Part shown: piece by piece, positions 55,145 to 63,427 of the stretch
Position numbering within the stretch: the stretch's first letter is position 1
Layout of the letters: each line of letters opens with the position of its first letter
Source: Opitutaceae bacterium
Lineage (GTDB): Bacteria > Verrucomicrobiota > Verrucomicrobiia > Opitutales > Opitutaceae
Reading direction: 5' to 3'
DNA length: 64,000 nt
NCBI GenBank assembly: GCA_016794785.1
Contig: JAEUHC010000002.1
Location: 184,893-248,892, forward strand
Position numbers and translations under genes: made by a program
Notes under the pieces: generated by a model
Seen by the model: only the letters and a program-made list of their open reading frames with translations
Told to the model about the DNA's origin: nothing
Databases searched by the model: none

Positions 55145-57925
55145 TTAGCGCAGCACTTCGGCGAGCTTGGCGATGTCCTTGCCGCCGCCCATCGCGAAGT
55201 CGGGCTTGCCGCCGCCCTTGCCGCCGATGGCGGCGCTGAGGGTCTGGATGATTTTGCCGGCTTGGTGGCCGGCCTTCACCGCGGCGGGCGTGCAGAAGGC
55301 GACGAGGCTGGCCTTGTCGCCGAGCGCGGCGCCGAGCTGCACCACGCCTTCGCCGAGCTTGGCCGCGACTTGCGAGCCGAGGCTGCGCAGCGCCTCCTGG
55401 TCGGAGACGCTGACGACCCCGGAGACAAACTTGAGGCCGTCGCGCTCGGTGGCCTTGGCGGCGAGTTCCTCGGCCAGGCCGGCGAGGGCTTTCTGCTGAA
55501 AGGATTTCAACTGCTTCTCGGTTTCCTTCTGCTGGGCGAGGAGGGCCTCGAGCTTTTTCACCACATCCGCCACGCCGCCGCCGAGGTGGGCGCTCACGGC
55601 GGCGAGGGCGGCTTCCTTGGCGGTGACAAAGTCGTAGGCTGGCTGGCCGGCGACGGCCTCGATGCGGCGCGTGCCGGCGGCGATGGCCATCTCGGCGACG
55701 ACCTTGATGAGGCCGATTTCTCCGGTTGTGGTGACGTGCGTGCCGCCGCAGAGCTCACGGCTGTAGCCGCCGATATCGACGACACGGACGACCTTGCCGT
55801 ATTTCTCGCCGAAGAACGCGAGGGTGCCCTCGGGCTTCCGGTCGAACTCGGTCTCGTAGCTCTCGACGCGCGTGTTATCGATCACCTTTTCGTTCACGAG
55901 GCGCTCGACCTCGAGGAGCTGGGCGTGCGTGACGGCCTCGAAGTGCGAGAAGTCGAAGCGCATGCGCTCGGCGGTCTTCGACGTGCCAGCCTGGCGCACG
56001 TGCGTGCCCAGAACCTTCCGCAACGCCCAGTGGATAAGGTGTGCGGCGGAGTGATGACGATTGATGGCACGGCGACGCGCGAGGTTGACGGACAGCGTCG
56101 CGGTCGCGACCGAGACGGAGGCGGGGAGCTTGGAGTCGGGGGCGACTTTGTGGAGGTGGCGGCCGGCTTTGTCCTTCACGCAATCGGTGATGTGGACGAG
56201 GGTGCCGGCGATGAGGGCTTCGCCGGTGTCGCCGGTCTGACCGCCCATCTCGGCGTAGAAGGGAGTCTGGTCGAAGACGAGGAAGGTGTCGTCGCCGGCC
56301 TTGACGGTGTCGATGAGCGTGGCGGTGGCGGTCGTCTGTTCGTAGCCGAGGAACTTGGTGGCCTCGGGCGCGATGCCTTCGCCTTCGGTGGCGGCGACGA
56401 TGATCTCCTTTTTCTGCGATGCGCGTCCGCGTTCGCGCTGCTTTTCCATCTCGGCTTCGAAGCCGGCGACATCGACTGTGAGCCCGCGCTCGGTCGCGAG
56501 GAGCTGAGTCATGTCGAGCGGGAACCCGTAGGTATCGTAGAGCTGGAACGCGATTTCACCACTGACTACTTTGTTGGATTGGTATTTTGCCGAGGTCGCT
56601 GCCATCTTGAACGAATGTTCTATGCCCTCTGGGCCTTCCTTGAAAGAAGTGGTTCCTACGGCTCCGGTCTCCTGATTGAACAGCTGTAAGCCACGATCTA
56701 GCGTCTTACCAAAACTCTCCTCCTCGCTGCGAATCACACGCTCAATGATGCTCTGCTGCTGCTTCAGCTCGGGGAAGACCGCGCCGAGCGATTCGACGAC
56801 CGGCGCGACGAGTTTCGAGAAATCTCCAACCTTCAAACCGATCTTTGTGCCGTAGAGAATCCCACGCCGCAGGATGCGGCGGATGACGTAGTTTCTTCCC
56901 TCGTTGCCCGGCAAAATGCCGTCGGCGATCGCGCAGCTCACGCAGCGCGCGTGGTCGGCGAGGACGCGGAAGGCGACGTCGGTGTTTTCCTGCTCGGTCA
57001 GGCCCTCGCGCTTTGTGGGGACTGTAGCGGCGTAGGTCTTGCCGGAGAGCGCGCTGATTTTCGCGAAGAGCGGCGCAAAGACATCGGCGGCGTAGTTCGA
57101 CGGGTCCTTGGTGAAATCCTTGAAGCCATTCGTCGTCGCGTAAATCCCCGCGACGCGCTCGAAGCCCATGCCGGTGTCGACGTGCTTGGCGGCGAGCGGG
57201 GCGAAGGTGCCGTCGGCGTTCGCGTTGAACTGGATGAAGACGTGGTTCCAGATCTCGATGCAGCGGGGGCTGCTCGCGTTGACGAGCTTGCGGCCCGCGG
57301 CCTCGTCGTCGCTCGGGAGGAGGTTGAAGTGGATTTCCGAGCACGGGCCGCAGGGGCCGGTGTCGCCCATCATCCAGAAATTGTCCTTCTTGTTGCCGTT
57401 GACGATGTGGACCGCGGGGTCGAGGCCGGCGGCGGTGAAAATCTTCGCCCAGATGTCGTAGGCCTCCTGGTCGAACTCGGAGGGATCGCCCTTGGATTTG
57501 TCGGGCGAGTAAACCGTCGCGAAGAGCCGCTTCGGCGGGATGCCCCAGATTTTGGTGATGAGTTCCCAGCCCCAGTTGATGGACTCCTTCTTGAAGTAGT
57601 CGCCGAAGGACCAGTTCCCCAGCATCTCGAACATCGTGTGGTGGTAGGTATCGAAGCCGACGTCCTCGAGGTCGTTGTGTTTGCCGCCGGCGCGGATGCA
57701 TTTCTGGGTGTCGGCGGCGCGGGTGTCCTTGGCGGGGCGGACGCCGGCCCATTTCGAGACATCGGGCGCGCGGTCGCCGAGGAAGATGGGCACGAACTGG
57801 TTCATGCCGGCGTTCGTGAAGAGCAGGCCGGGCGAGTCCGGCATGAGCGACGCCGAAGGCACGATCGTGTGGCCCTGGGAGGCGAAGAAATCGAGGAAGC
57901 TCTGGCGGATTTGCGCGGAGGTCAT
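55145..57925 (-). CDS. alaS: Alanyl-tRNA synthetase
   Basis: A 926-residue class II synthetase. The aminoacylation core begins SAQIRQSFLDFFASQGHTIV, followed by GLLFTNAGMNQFVPIFLG, HNDLEDVGFDTYHHTMFEML and MGDTGPCGPCSEIHFNL. The editing domain has zinc ligands NRHHSAAHLIHWAL and ELCGGTHVTTTGEIGLIKVV. The C-Ala end is GGKGGGKPDFAMGGGKD. It charges tRNA-Ala and clears Ser/Gly mischarging. The ATG at 57923-57925 (MTSAQIRQSF) matches the conserved family start. It is somewhat longer than E. coli AlaS (876), which is within family range. Confidence 0.97.
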   Translation of the reverse strand: MTSAQIRQSFLDFFASQGHTIVPSASLMPDSPGLLFTNAGMNQFVPIFLGDRAPDVSKWAGVRPAKDTRAADTQKCIRAGGKHNDLEDVGFDTYHHTMFEMLGNWSFGDYFKKESINWGWELITKIWGIPPKRLFATVYSPDKSKGDPSEFDQEAYDIWAKIFTAAGLDPAVHIVNGNKKDNFWMMGDTGPCGPCSEIHFNLLPSDDEAAGRKLVNASSPRCIEIWNHVFIQFNANADGTFAPLAAKHVDTGMGFERVAGIYATTNGFKDFTKDPSNYAADVFAPLFAKISALSGKTYAATVPTKREGLTEQENTDVAFRVLADHARCVSCAIADGILPGNEGRNYVIRRILRRGILYGTKIGLKVGDFSKLVAPVVESLGAVFPELKQQQSIIERVIRSEEESFGKTLDRGLQLFNQETGAVGTTSFKEGPEGIEHSFKMAATSAKYQSNKVVSGEIAFQLYDTYGFPLDMTQLLATERGLTVDVAGFEAEMEKQRERGRASQKKEIIVAATEGEGIAPEATKFLGYEQTTATATLIDTVKAGDDTFLVFDQTPFYAEMGGQTGDTGEALIAGTLVHITDCVKDKAGRHLHKVAPDSKLPASVSVATATLSVNLARRRAINRHHSAAHLIHWALRKVLGTHVRQAGTSKTAERMRFDFSHFEAVTHAQLLEVERLVNEKVIDNTRVESYETEFDRKPEGTLAFFGEKYGKVVRVVDIGGYSRELCGGTHVTTTGEIGLIKVVAEMAIAAGTRRIEAVAGQPAYDFVTAKEAALAAVSAHLGGGVADVVKKLEALLAQQKETEKQLKSFQQKALAGLAEELAAKATERDGLKFVSGVVSVSDQEALRSLGSQVAAKLGEGVVQLGAALGDKASLVAFCTPAAVKAGHQAGKIIQTLSAAIGGKGGGKPDFAMGGGKDIAKLAEVLR

Positions 57926-58229
57926 TTTTCGGAAGACAGAGGGAAAAGAACAGAAGGCGCGAAACGCCTTAGCAAGAGGGGAATTGGCATTGCGGGAGGC
58001 GTGCGCGCGAAACGGACTTGTGCCGGCGCCGCTTTGCCGGAATCGTCCATCAGGTCCTTGGTTCTCGGGCTTGCCCGGGCGTGCCGCTCCGGCCGCTCGC
58101 AAGCCCATTGGAGGGGCCGCCATCATTTGAATGCTCCCTTTCACGCAATTGCGCACGGCGACGCCGGCTCAATCTCACGGCGTGCTGCGAGGAGGGGTGC
58201 CGTGATCTCCCAATCGAAAATCGCCCACC
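57926..58229. other. 304-bp divergent gap, no gene seen
   Basis: This is the promoter region between alaS (minus) and the PAS-GAF-PAS gene (plus). It is GC-rich with an A/G-rich patch just before alaS (on the + strand AAGACAGAGGGAAAAGAACA). It shows no REP element, no T-box-like specifier hairpin that I can follow, and no convincing ORF. Confidence 0.45.
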
Positions 58230-59702
58230 ATGGCCACCGGCCCCGCACCCCAGCCTGATCCAAGGCCAGACGCCGCCCTGCGGACGGAGGCCGAGCAGCG
58301 GCTCGCGCGCAGCGAGGCCCGCCTCCGCGCCATCGTCGAGACGGAGCCGGAGTGCGTGAAGCTCCTCGCCGCGGACGGCACGTTGCTGGAGATGAATCCG
58401 GCCGGCCTGAGGATGATCGAGGCGGATTCGTTTCAACAGGTCGCGAACCGGTCGGTCTATCCGCTGATTGTGGAAGACCAGCGGGAGAAGTTTCGCGAAT
58501 TCAACGCGCGGATTTTCCGCGGCGAATCCGGCACGCTGGAATTTCAGCTCAACGGTCTCAAGGGGGGCCGGCGGTGGATGGAGACGCATGCCGTCCCTTT
58601 GCGGGATGAAACCGGCCGGGTCGTTTCTCATCTCGCCATCACCCGCGACATTTCCGCCCGTAAGCGGGATGAGGCGCTGTTTCAGGGCCAGAAGCGCGTG
58701 CTTGAAATGATCGCGATCGGCCGGCCGTTGGCCGAAACCGCCGATGCCCTGCTCCGCGTCATCGAGACGCACTCGCCGGAGATGATTTGCTCCCTGCTGC
58801 TGCTCGGTCCGCGCGCGGAGCGGTTGCATCACTGTGCCGGTCCGCGGCTGCCGGAGAATTTCATCGAGGCGGTCGAAGGCTTCCGCATCGGGCCGACGGC
58901 CGGCTCGTGCGGGACCGCCGCCTACCGCGGCGAAGCGGTCGTCGTGGAGGACATCGCGAACGATCCGCTTTGGGCACCCTACAAGGCGGCGGCCCTGCCC
59001 CATGGTTTGCGCGCCTGCTGGTCCACGCCTCTGTTCGACGCGCAGCGGAAGGTGCTCGGCACCTTTGCCATTTACTACCGCGAGCCCGGCCCGCCCCAGG
59101 CGATTCACCAGCGGCTCATCGAGCTGGCGACGCAGACCTCCGTGCTCGCCATCAGCCGGGAAAGGGCGGAGGCGGAATTGCGACGGAGCGAGAGCCGCCA
59201 TCGGCGGCTGGTCGAGTCCAACATCATCGGGGTGATGATTGCCGACATCGATGGGGGCATCTCCGAGGCCAACGATTTCTTCCTGCGCATGGTCGGCTAC
59301 ACGCGCGCCGACCTTGAGGCCGGCTTGGTGAGGTGGGATGCTCTCACACCTGCGGAATGGCGCCCGGTGGACGAGCACATCCTGCGGGAGATCAAGGCCA
59401 CCGGCACATGCCCTCCCGTCGAGAAGGAATATTTCCGCAAGAACGGGACCCGCGTCCCCATCCTCGCGGCCGTCGCCTTGCTCGAAGGCTCGTCCCGTGC
59501 ATGCCTCTGCCTCATCGCCGATATTTCCGAGCGCAAGCGCGCCGAGCAGAAAATCCGGGCGCAGCTCGACGAGATGCGGCGCTGGCAGGAGGTGACCCTC
59601 GGGCGTGAAGATCGGGTGCTAGAGCTGAAACGGGAGGTCAACGCCCTGCACCGGCGCCTCGCCGAGCCGCCGAAGTATGCCGAGAGGGAGGCCAACTCAT
59701 GA
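58230..59702 (+). CDS. PAS-GAF-PAS sensor protein without an output domain
   Basis: A 490-residue soluble protein. A short coiled coil precedes PAS1 (about 30-145: LRAIVETEPECVKLLAADGT, ending VSHLAITRDISARKRDE). GAF spans about 165-310 (GFRIGPTAGSCGTAAYRGEA, WSTPLFDAQRKVLGTFAIYY). PAS2 spans about 325-440 (VESNIIGVMIADIDGGISEA, ending ACLCLIADISERKRAEQ), and the C-terminus is a coiled coil (EDRVLELKREVNALHRRLAE). There is no HisKA, HATPase, GGDEF or receiver. The tail with L-x-x-E-V-N-x-L resembles linkers that pair with a kinase, so it may form complexes with the MASE1 histidine kinase encoded 58 bp downstream. Confidence 0.87.
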   Translation: MATGPAPQPDPRPDAALRTEAEQRLARSEARLRAIVETEPECVKLLAADGTLLEMNPAGLRMIEADSFQQVANRSVYPLIVEDQREKFREFNARIFRGESGTLEFQLNGLKGGRRWMETHAVPLRDETGRVVSHLAITRDISARKRDEALFQGQKRVLEMIAIGRPLAETADALLRVIETHSPEMICSLLLLGPRAERLHHCAGPRLPENFIEAVEGFRIGPTAGSCGTAAYRGEAVVVEDIANDPLWAPYKAAALPHGLRACWSTPLFDAQRKVLGTFAIYYREPGPPQAIHQRLIELATQTSVLAISRERAEAELRRSESRHRRLVESNIIGVMIADIDGGISEANDFFLRMVGYTRADLEAGLVRWDALTPAEWRPVDEHILREIKATGTCPPVEKEYFRKNGTRVPILAAVALLEGSSRACLCLIADISERKRAEQKIRAQLDEMRRWQEVTLGREDRVLELKREVNALHRRLAEPPKYAEREANS

Positions 59703-59760
59703 ACCACCGCACGGCACCCTGGCGTCGGCTGTCTCATCGCGGGCCCGCCGCCGCGCCGAA

Positions 59761-62316
59761 ATGAGCCCTGTCGCTTTCGTTCCGCCTCTGGCGAGGTTCG
59801 ACCGGCGTTGGCTGCTCGAAATGCTCGGTCTGGCCGCGGTATATTTTATCGCTGCGCGGCTGGGGCTGCTCCTGGTGCTGCCGGGGGGGCACGTGGCGCC
59901 GCTGTGGCCTCCGGCCGGCATCGCGCTCGGGGCGATTCTGCTGCGCGGATCACGCGTCTGGCCGGGCATCTGGCTCGGTTCGGTCGCGACCAACCTCGTG
60001 ACTTACTACGGCGGCCCGCTGGGTGGGGCGACCAGCCTGTTCGCCGCCGCGATGTTCGCCGCGGGGGCGAGCGCGGCCGCGGCGCTGGGCGGGCTGCTCG
60101 TGCGGCGGTTCATCGGCGATCGCGACCCTCTGGCGCGGGTCGCGGATGTCTGCGCCTTCATCCTGCTCGGCGGCGTGGTGAGTTCCCTGTTCAGCGCCAG
60201 CGTGGGCGCAACGCTGCTGGGGCTCACGGGATTAACGCTATGGGCGGAGTTTGGCAGGACATGGTTGACGTGGTGGCTGGGCGACGCGGCCGGCGTGATT
60301 ATCGTGGCTCCGTTGCTGCTGGTCTGGCGGGGTGGGTGGAGGCCCCCGTCGCTGGCGCGATGGCTGGAGCTCGGCGCCTGTTTCGGCCTGCTCGCGGCCT
60401 CGACTTACTATGCGTTCATCGGGAGCACCAGCGTCCTTTTCTCGGGCAATCCCTGGTCGTTTCTCATGCTGCCGTTTGTGGTCTGGCCGGCGGTGCGCTT
60501 CGGGCGGCGCGGCGCCGCTTTGGCGATCGCATTGGTCGCCGGCATCGCGGTGTGGGGGACGATTCATCACACGGGGCCATTCAGTTTCAGTTCGCGCACG
60601 GAGGCGCTGCTTCTCCTGCAATTGTTTCTCTCGATGGTGGTGCTGACCGGCCTGGGCCTGGCCGCCGTTTTGATCGAACGAGCGGAGACGGAGGCCGCCC
60701 ACCGGCGGGCCCTGCGGGAAATGGAAAAAACCGTGCGCGAGCGCACGGCTGCGTTGGAGCGGAGCGAGGCCCAGGCGAGGGGGCTGCTCGCGACGGCGGA
60801 CCGCGCGCGCCATGCGCTCCTGAGCATCCTCGAGGACGAGCGGCTCTCGGCGGCCAAGCTGCGCGAGAGCGAGGCGCGCTTTCGTGCCATCTTTGAGCAG
60901 GCGGCGGTGGGTGTGGCGCAGGTGGCGCCGGACGGACGGTGGCTGGATGTGAACCAGCGCCTGTGCGACATCGTCGGCTACTCGCGGGCGGAACTGCTGA
61001 GGAAGACATTTCAGGACATCACCCATCCGGAGGACATGGAATTGGACCTCGCCTATGTATGCCGGATTCTCGCCGGGGAGATTCAAACCTACGCGATCGA
61101 GAAGCGCTACTTGCGCGGGGATCACTCCGTCATTTGGGTCCGGCTCACGGTGTCGCTGGTGCGAGGGACTGATGGCGAACCGCTCCATTTCGTCTCCGTG
61201 GTGGAGGAGATCTCCGCGCGCAAGCAAGCGGAGGAGGCGCTGGTGGCGAGCGAGCGGCGCTTTCGCGCCATCTTTGAGCAGGCGCCGCTGGGGATCGCGG
61301 AGGCGGAAACCGCGACCGGCCGCTTCATCGATGTGAACCACCGCTATGCCGAGATCTTTGGCTATACGCGCGAGGAATTCATGAGACTGACGTTCGAGGA
61401 CTACACCCACTCCGAGGACCTGGAGAAAAACCGCGCGGAGGTGCAAAAGCTTGCGGCCGGGGAGATAAGTTCCTTCGCGATGGAAAAACGCTCGCGGCGC
61501 AAGGATGGCAGCCTGATCTGGACGAGACTGGCGGTGGCGAGCCTGGCCCCCCGGGGGACCAAGTCGCTTAGGAGCCTGGCCATTATCGACGACATCACCC
61601 AGCGCAAGCAGGCCGAGGAGGATTTGAAGGCGATGTCGGGTCAACTGCGGGCGCTGGCGGCGCGGGTGCAATTGGTCCGGGAAGAGGAGCGCACCGCCAT
61701 TGCCCGGGAGATCCACGATGTGCTCGCGCAGGATCTGACGAAGCTGAAAATCGACTTGGTCTGGCTCGCCAAGCGGCTCGCACAACCGCCTGACCCGGCG
61801 TCTCGCCCTGCAATCTGCGGCCGTATCGAGGATGCGCTCACTCAGATCGATACCTCGATTTCCGAGGTGCAGCGAATCGCCACCGATCTGCGCCCGGTAA
61901 TTCTCGACACCTTGGGCCTGTTCGCGGCCGTGGAATGGCTCGCGGAGGACTTCGCCCGGCGCACGGGCCTCAAGTGCCGGGCGGAGGTCGCGCGCGGCAC
62001 GTCCGCGCTGGACCGCGATTGCGCGACGGCAATTTTCCGCATTCTGCAGGAGAGCCTCACGAATGTCGCCCGCCATGCGCAGGCTTCTGAGGTCGTCGTG
62101 CGATTCTCCGAGAAGGCCGGCACGGCGACGCTGAGTGTGTCGGACAATGGCGTCGGCATCACCCGGGACCGCTTGGAAGACCCGCGCTCCATCGGGCTGC
62201 TCGGCATGAGGGAGCGGGCCCACGTCTTTGGGGGGTCAGTGGAAATCTCCGGGACGCCGCGATCCGGCACCCAGGTCGTGGTCCGTCTGCCCATCAAGCC
62301 CGCGGGCGAGCCTTGA
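59761..62316 (+). CDS. MASE1-PAS-PAS sensor histidine kinase (NarL-system type)
   Basis: An 851-residue protein. An integral MASE1 domain occupies about 20-310, with eight or so TMs (LGLAAVYFIAARLGLLLVLP, WPPAGIALGAILLRGSRVWP and others). A coiled coil is followed by PAS1 (about 375-500) and PAS2 (about 500-625), which are similar to each other (RFRAIFEQAAVGVAQVAPDG / RFRAIFEQAPLGIAEAETAT). HisKA_3 carries H652 in AIAREIHDVLAQDLTKLKID. The HATPase domain has ILQESLTNVARHAQ, SDNGVGI and IGLLGMRERAHVFGG. Partners of this class are NarL/FixJ regulators, none of which is visible in the window. The start is ATG 59761. Confidence 0.92.
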   Translation: MSPVAFVPPLARFDRRWLLEMLGLAAVYFIAARLGLLLVLPGGHVAPLWPPAGIALGAILLRGSRVWPGIWLGSVATNLVTYYGGPLGGATSLFAAAMFAAGASAAAALGGLLVRRFIGDRDPLARVADVCAFILLGGVVSSLFSASVGATLLGLTGLTLWAEFGRTWLTWWLGDAAGVIIVAPLLLVWRGGWRPPSLARWLELGACFGLLAASTYYAFIGSTSVLFSGNPWSFLMLPFVVWPAVRFGRRGAALAIALVAGIAVWGTIHHTGPFSFSSRTEALLLLQLFLSMVVLTGLGLAAVLIERAETEAAHRRALREMEKTVRERTAALERSEAQARGLLATADRARHALLSILEDERLSAAKLRESEARFRAIFEQAAVGVAQVAPDGRWLDVNQRLCDIVGYSRAELLRKTFQDITHPEDMELDLAYVCRILAGEIQTYAIEKRYLRGDHSVIWVRLTVSLVRGTDGEPLHFVSVVEEISARKQAEEALVASERRFRAIFEQAPLGIAEAETATGRFIDVNHRYAEIFGYTREEFMRLTFEDYTHSEDLEKNRAEVQKLAAGEISSFAMEKRSRRKDGSLIWTRLAVASLAPRGTKSLRSLAIIDDITQRKQAEEDLKAMSGQLRALAARVQLVREEERTAIAREIHDVLAQDLTKLKIDLVWLAKRLAQPPDPASRPAICGRIEDALTQIDTSISEVQRIATDLRPVILDTLGLFAAVEWLAEDFARRTGLKCRAEVARGTSALDRDCATAIFRILQESLTNVARHAQASEVVVRFSEKAGTATLSVSDNGVGITRDRLEDPRSIGLLGMRERAHVFGGSVEISGTPRSGTQVVVRLPIKPAGEP

Positions 62317-62605
62317 TGTTATCTCATCGGGAGGGATCGCGCGTGGCGCTTGCGCGGGTGCCGAACGGTGGGGCGTTCGAGCCGCTTGGGAGGCTGCCCG
62401 ATCCAGCCGTTAATCGGTGAGCAGTGATTAGTGATTGGCTTAATTGGGCACTTCGTTTGCACGCGGTGCGGAAAGGATAATTTGCCGGAACGGTTTTGGT
62501 GTGTAACTTTCAACGGAGTGACCCGTTCAGCTCATCGTGTTGGGGGGACACTTCGTGGTGACAAAGTCATCCAACGCAAATGTCTCTGATAGTCTGTTGA
62601 ATGTG

Positions 62606-63373
62606 ATGTTACACTTTGCACACGTGCTTAAACGGCAATCCGGCCACAAATCTCCGAAGGTATCCTCCCTGCAAACCAAGCTGGGGGCTACGATTAGACA
62701 GTCGCGAAATCGTTTGGGCATCACCCAGGAGGAACTTGCGTGGCGTTCGGACCTGCACCGCACCTACATCGCGGACATTGAGCGCGGCGGACGCAATATC
62801 ACGCTGCGCAGTGTCGCGCAGCTCGCGGCCGCCCTGGAGGTTTCGGTGTCGAGTTTGCTGGGGGTCGCCGAGGCCGCGGCCGACGCATCTCAAGGCGCGA
62901 CGACCAGTCCCCCTGTGGAGCGGGCGATGGGCGAAGTGCTCCTGGTCGAGGATGATCCCTCTGACGTCGAACTCACGCTGCGGGCCTTCAAGCGCGCGAA
63001 GTTTGCCAATCCGGTGAGAGTCATGGCTGATGGCGCCGAGGCCCTGGACTATTTGCTGGGAGCTGCCCGTGACGGAAAGGCGACCATGGGGCCCCTGCCG
63101 CAACTGGTCTTGCTCGACCTCAATCTGCCGAAGGTCGGCGGCCTGGAGGTGCTGCGGCGCATCAAGGCGAACGAAACGACGAAAAATATCCCGGTGGTGG
63201 TCCTGACCGCATCGCATCGCGACGAAAACGTAATCGCGAGTGCGCGGCTCGGCGCCGAAAACTACATCATCAAGCCGGTCAGCTTCGACAATTTTTGCAA
63301 AGTCGCCTCACGCCTGAGCCTGCGGTGGGCCCTCCTTGGGACCGGCGCGGGCTCCGGGCTCGGTCCAGATTAG
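62606..63373 (+). CDS. Xre HTH fused to Rcp1-type response-regulator receiver
   Basis: A 255-residue protein. An HTH_3/Xre DNA-binding domain spans about 26-86 (LGATIRQSRNRLGITQEELA then WRSDLHRTYIADIERGGRNI). After a short linker, a receiver domain (about 108-240) of the Rcp1 type follows: VLLVEDDPSDVELTLRAFKR, phospho-Asp D171 in LVLLDLNLPKVGGLEVL, T201 in VVLTAS and K224 in YIIKPVSFDNF. The order HTH first, receiver second is the reverse of usual response regulators. It lies between a histidine kinase and a PAS protein. The start is uncertain: ATG 62606 is used, with a GTG at 62537 possible. The 289-bp gap before it is AT-richer, with no gene seen. Confidence 0.85.
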   Translation: MLHFAHVLKRQSGHKSPKVSSLQTKLGATIRQSRNRLGITQEELAWRSDLHRTYIADIERGGRNITLRSVAQLAAALEVSVSSLLGVAEAAADASQGATTSPPVERAMGEVLLVEDDPSDVELTLRAFKRAKFANPVRVMADGAEALDYLLGAARDGKATMGPLPQLVLLDLNLPKVGGLEVLRRIKANETTKNIPVVVLTASHRDENVIASARLGAENYIIKPVSFDNFCKVASRLSLRWALLGTGAGSGLGPD

Positions 63374-63427
63374 AGTGCCCATCGTCATCGCGTAGATTCC
63401 CCTGTCTGCGTTCAACCTCCTACCCCC

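Noticed and set aside
59699..59761. ATGA overlap start (59699) for the MASE1 kinase gene
   Set aside because: That ATG is not in frame with the kinase; the in-frame ATG at 59761 directly precedes the MASE1 domain.
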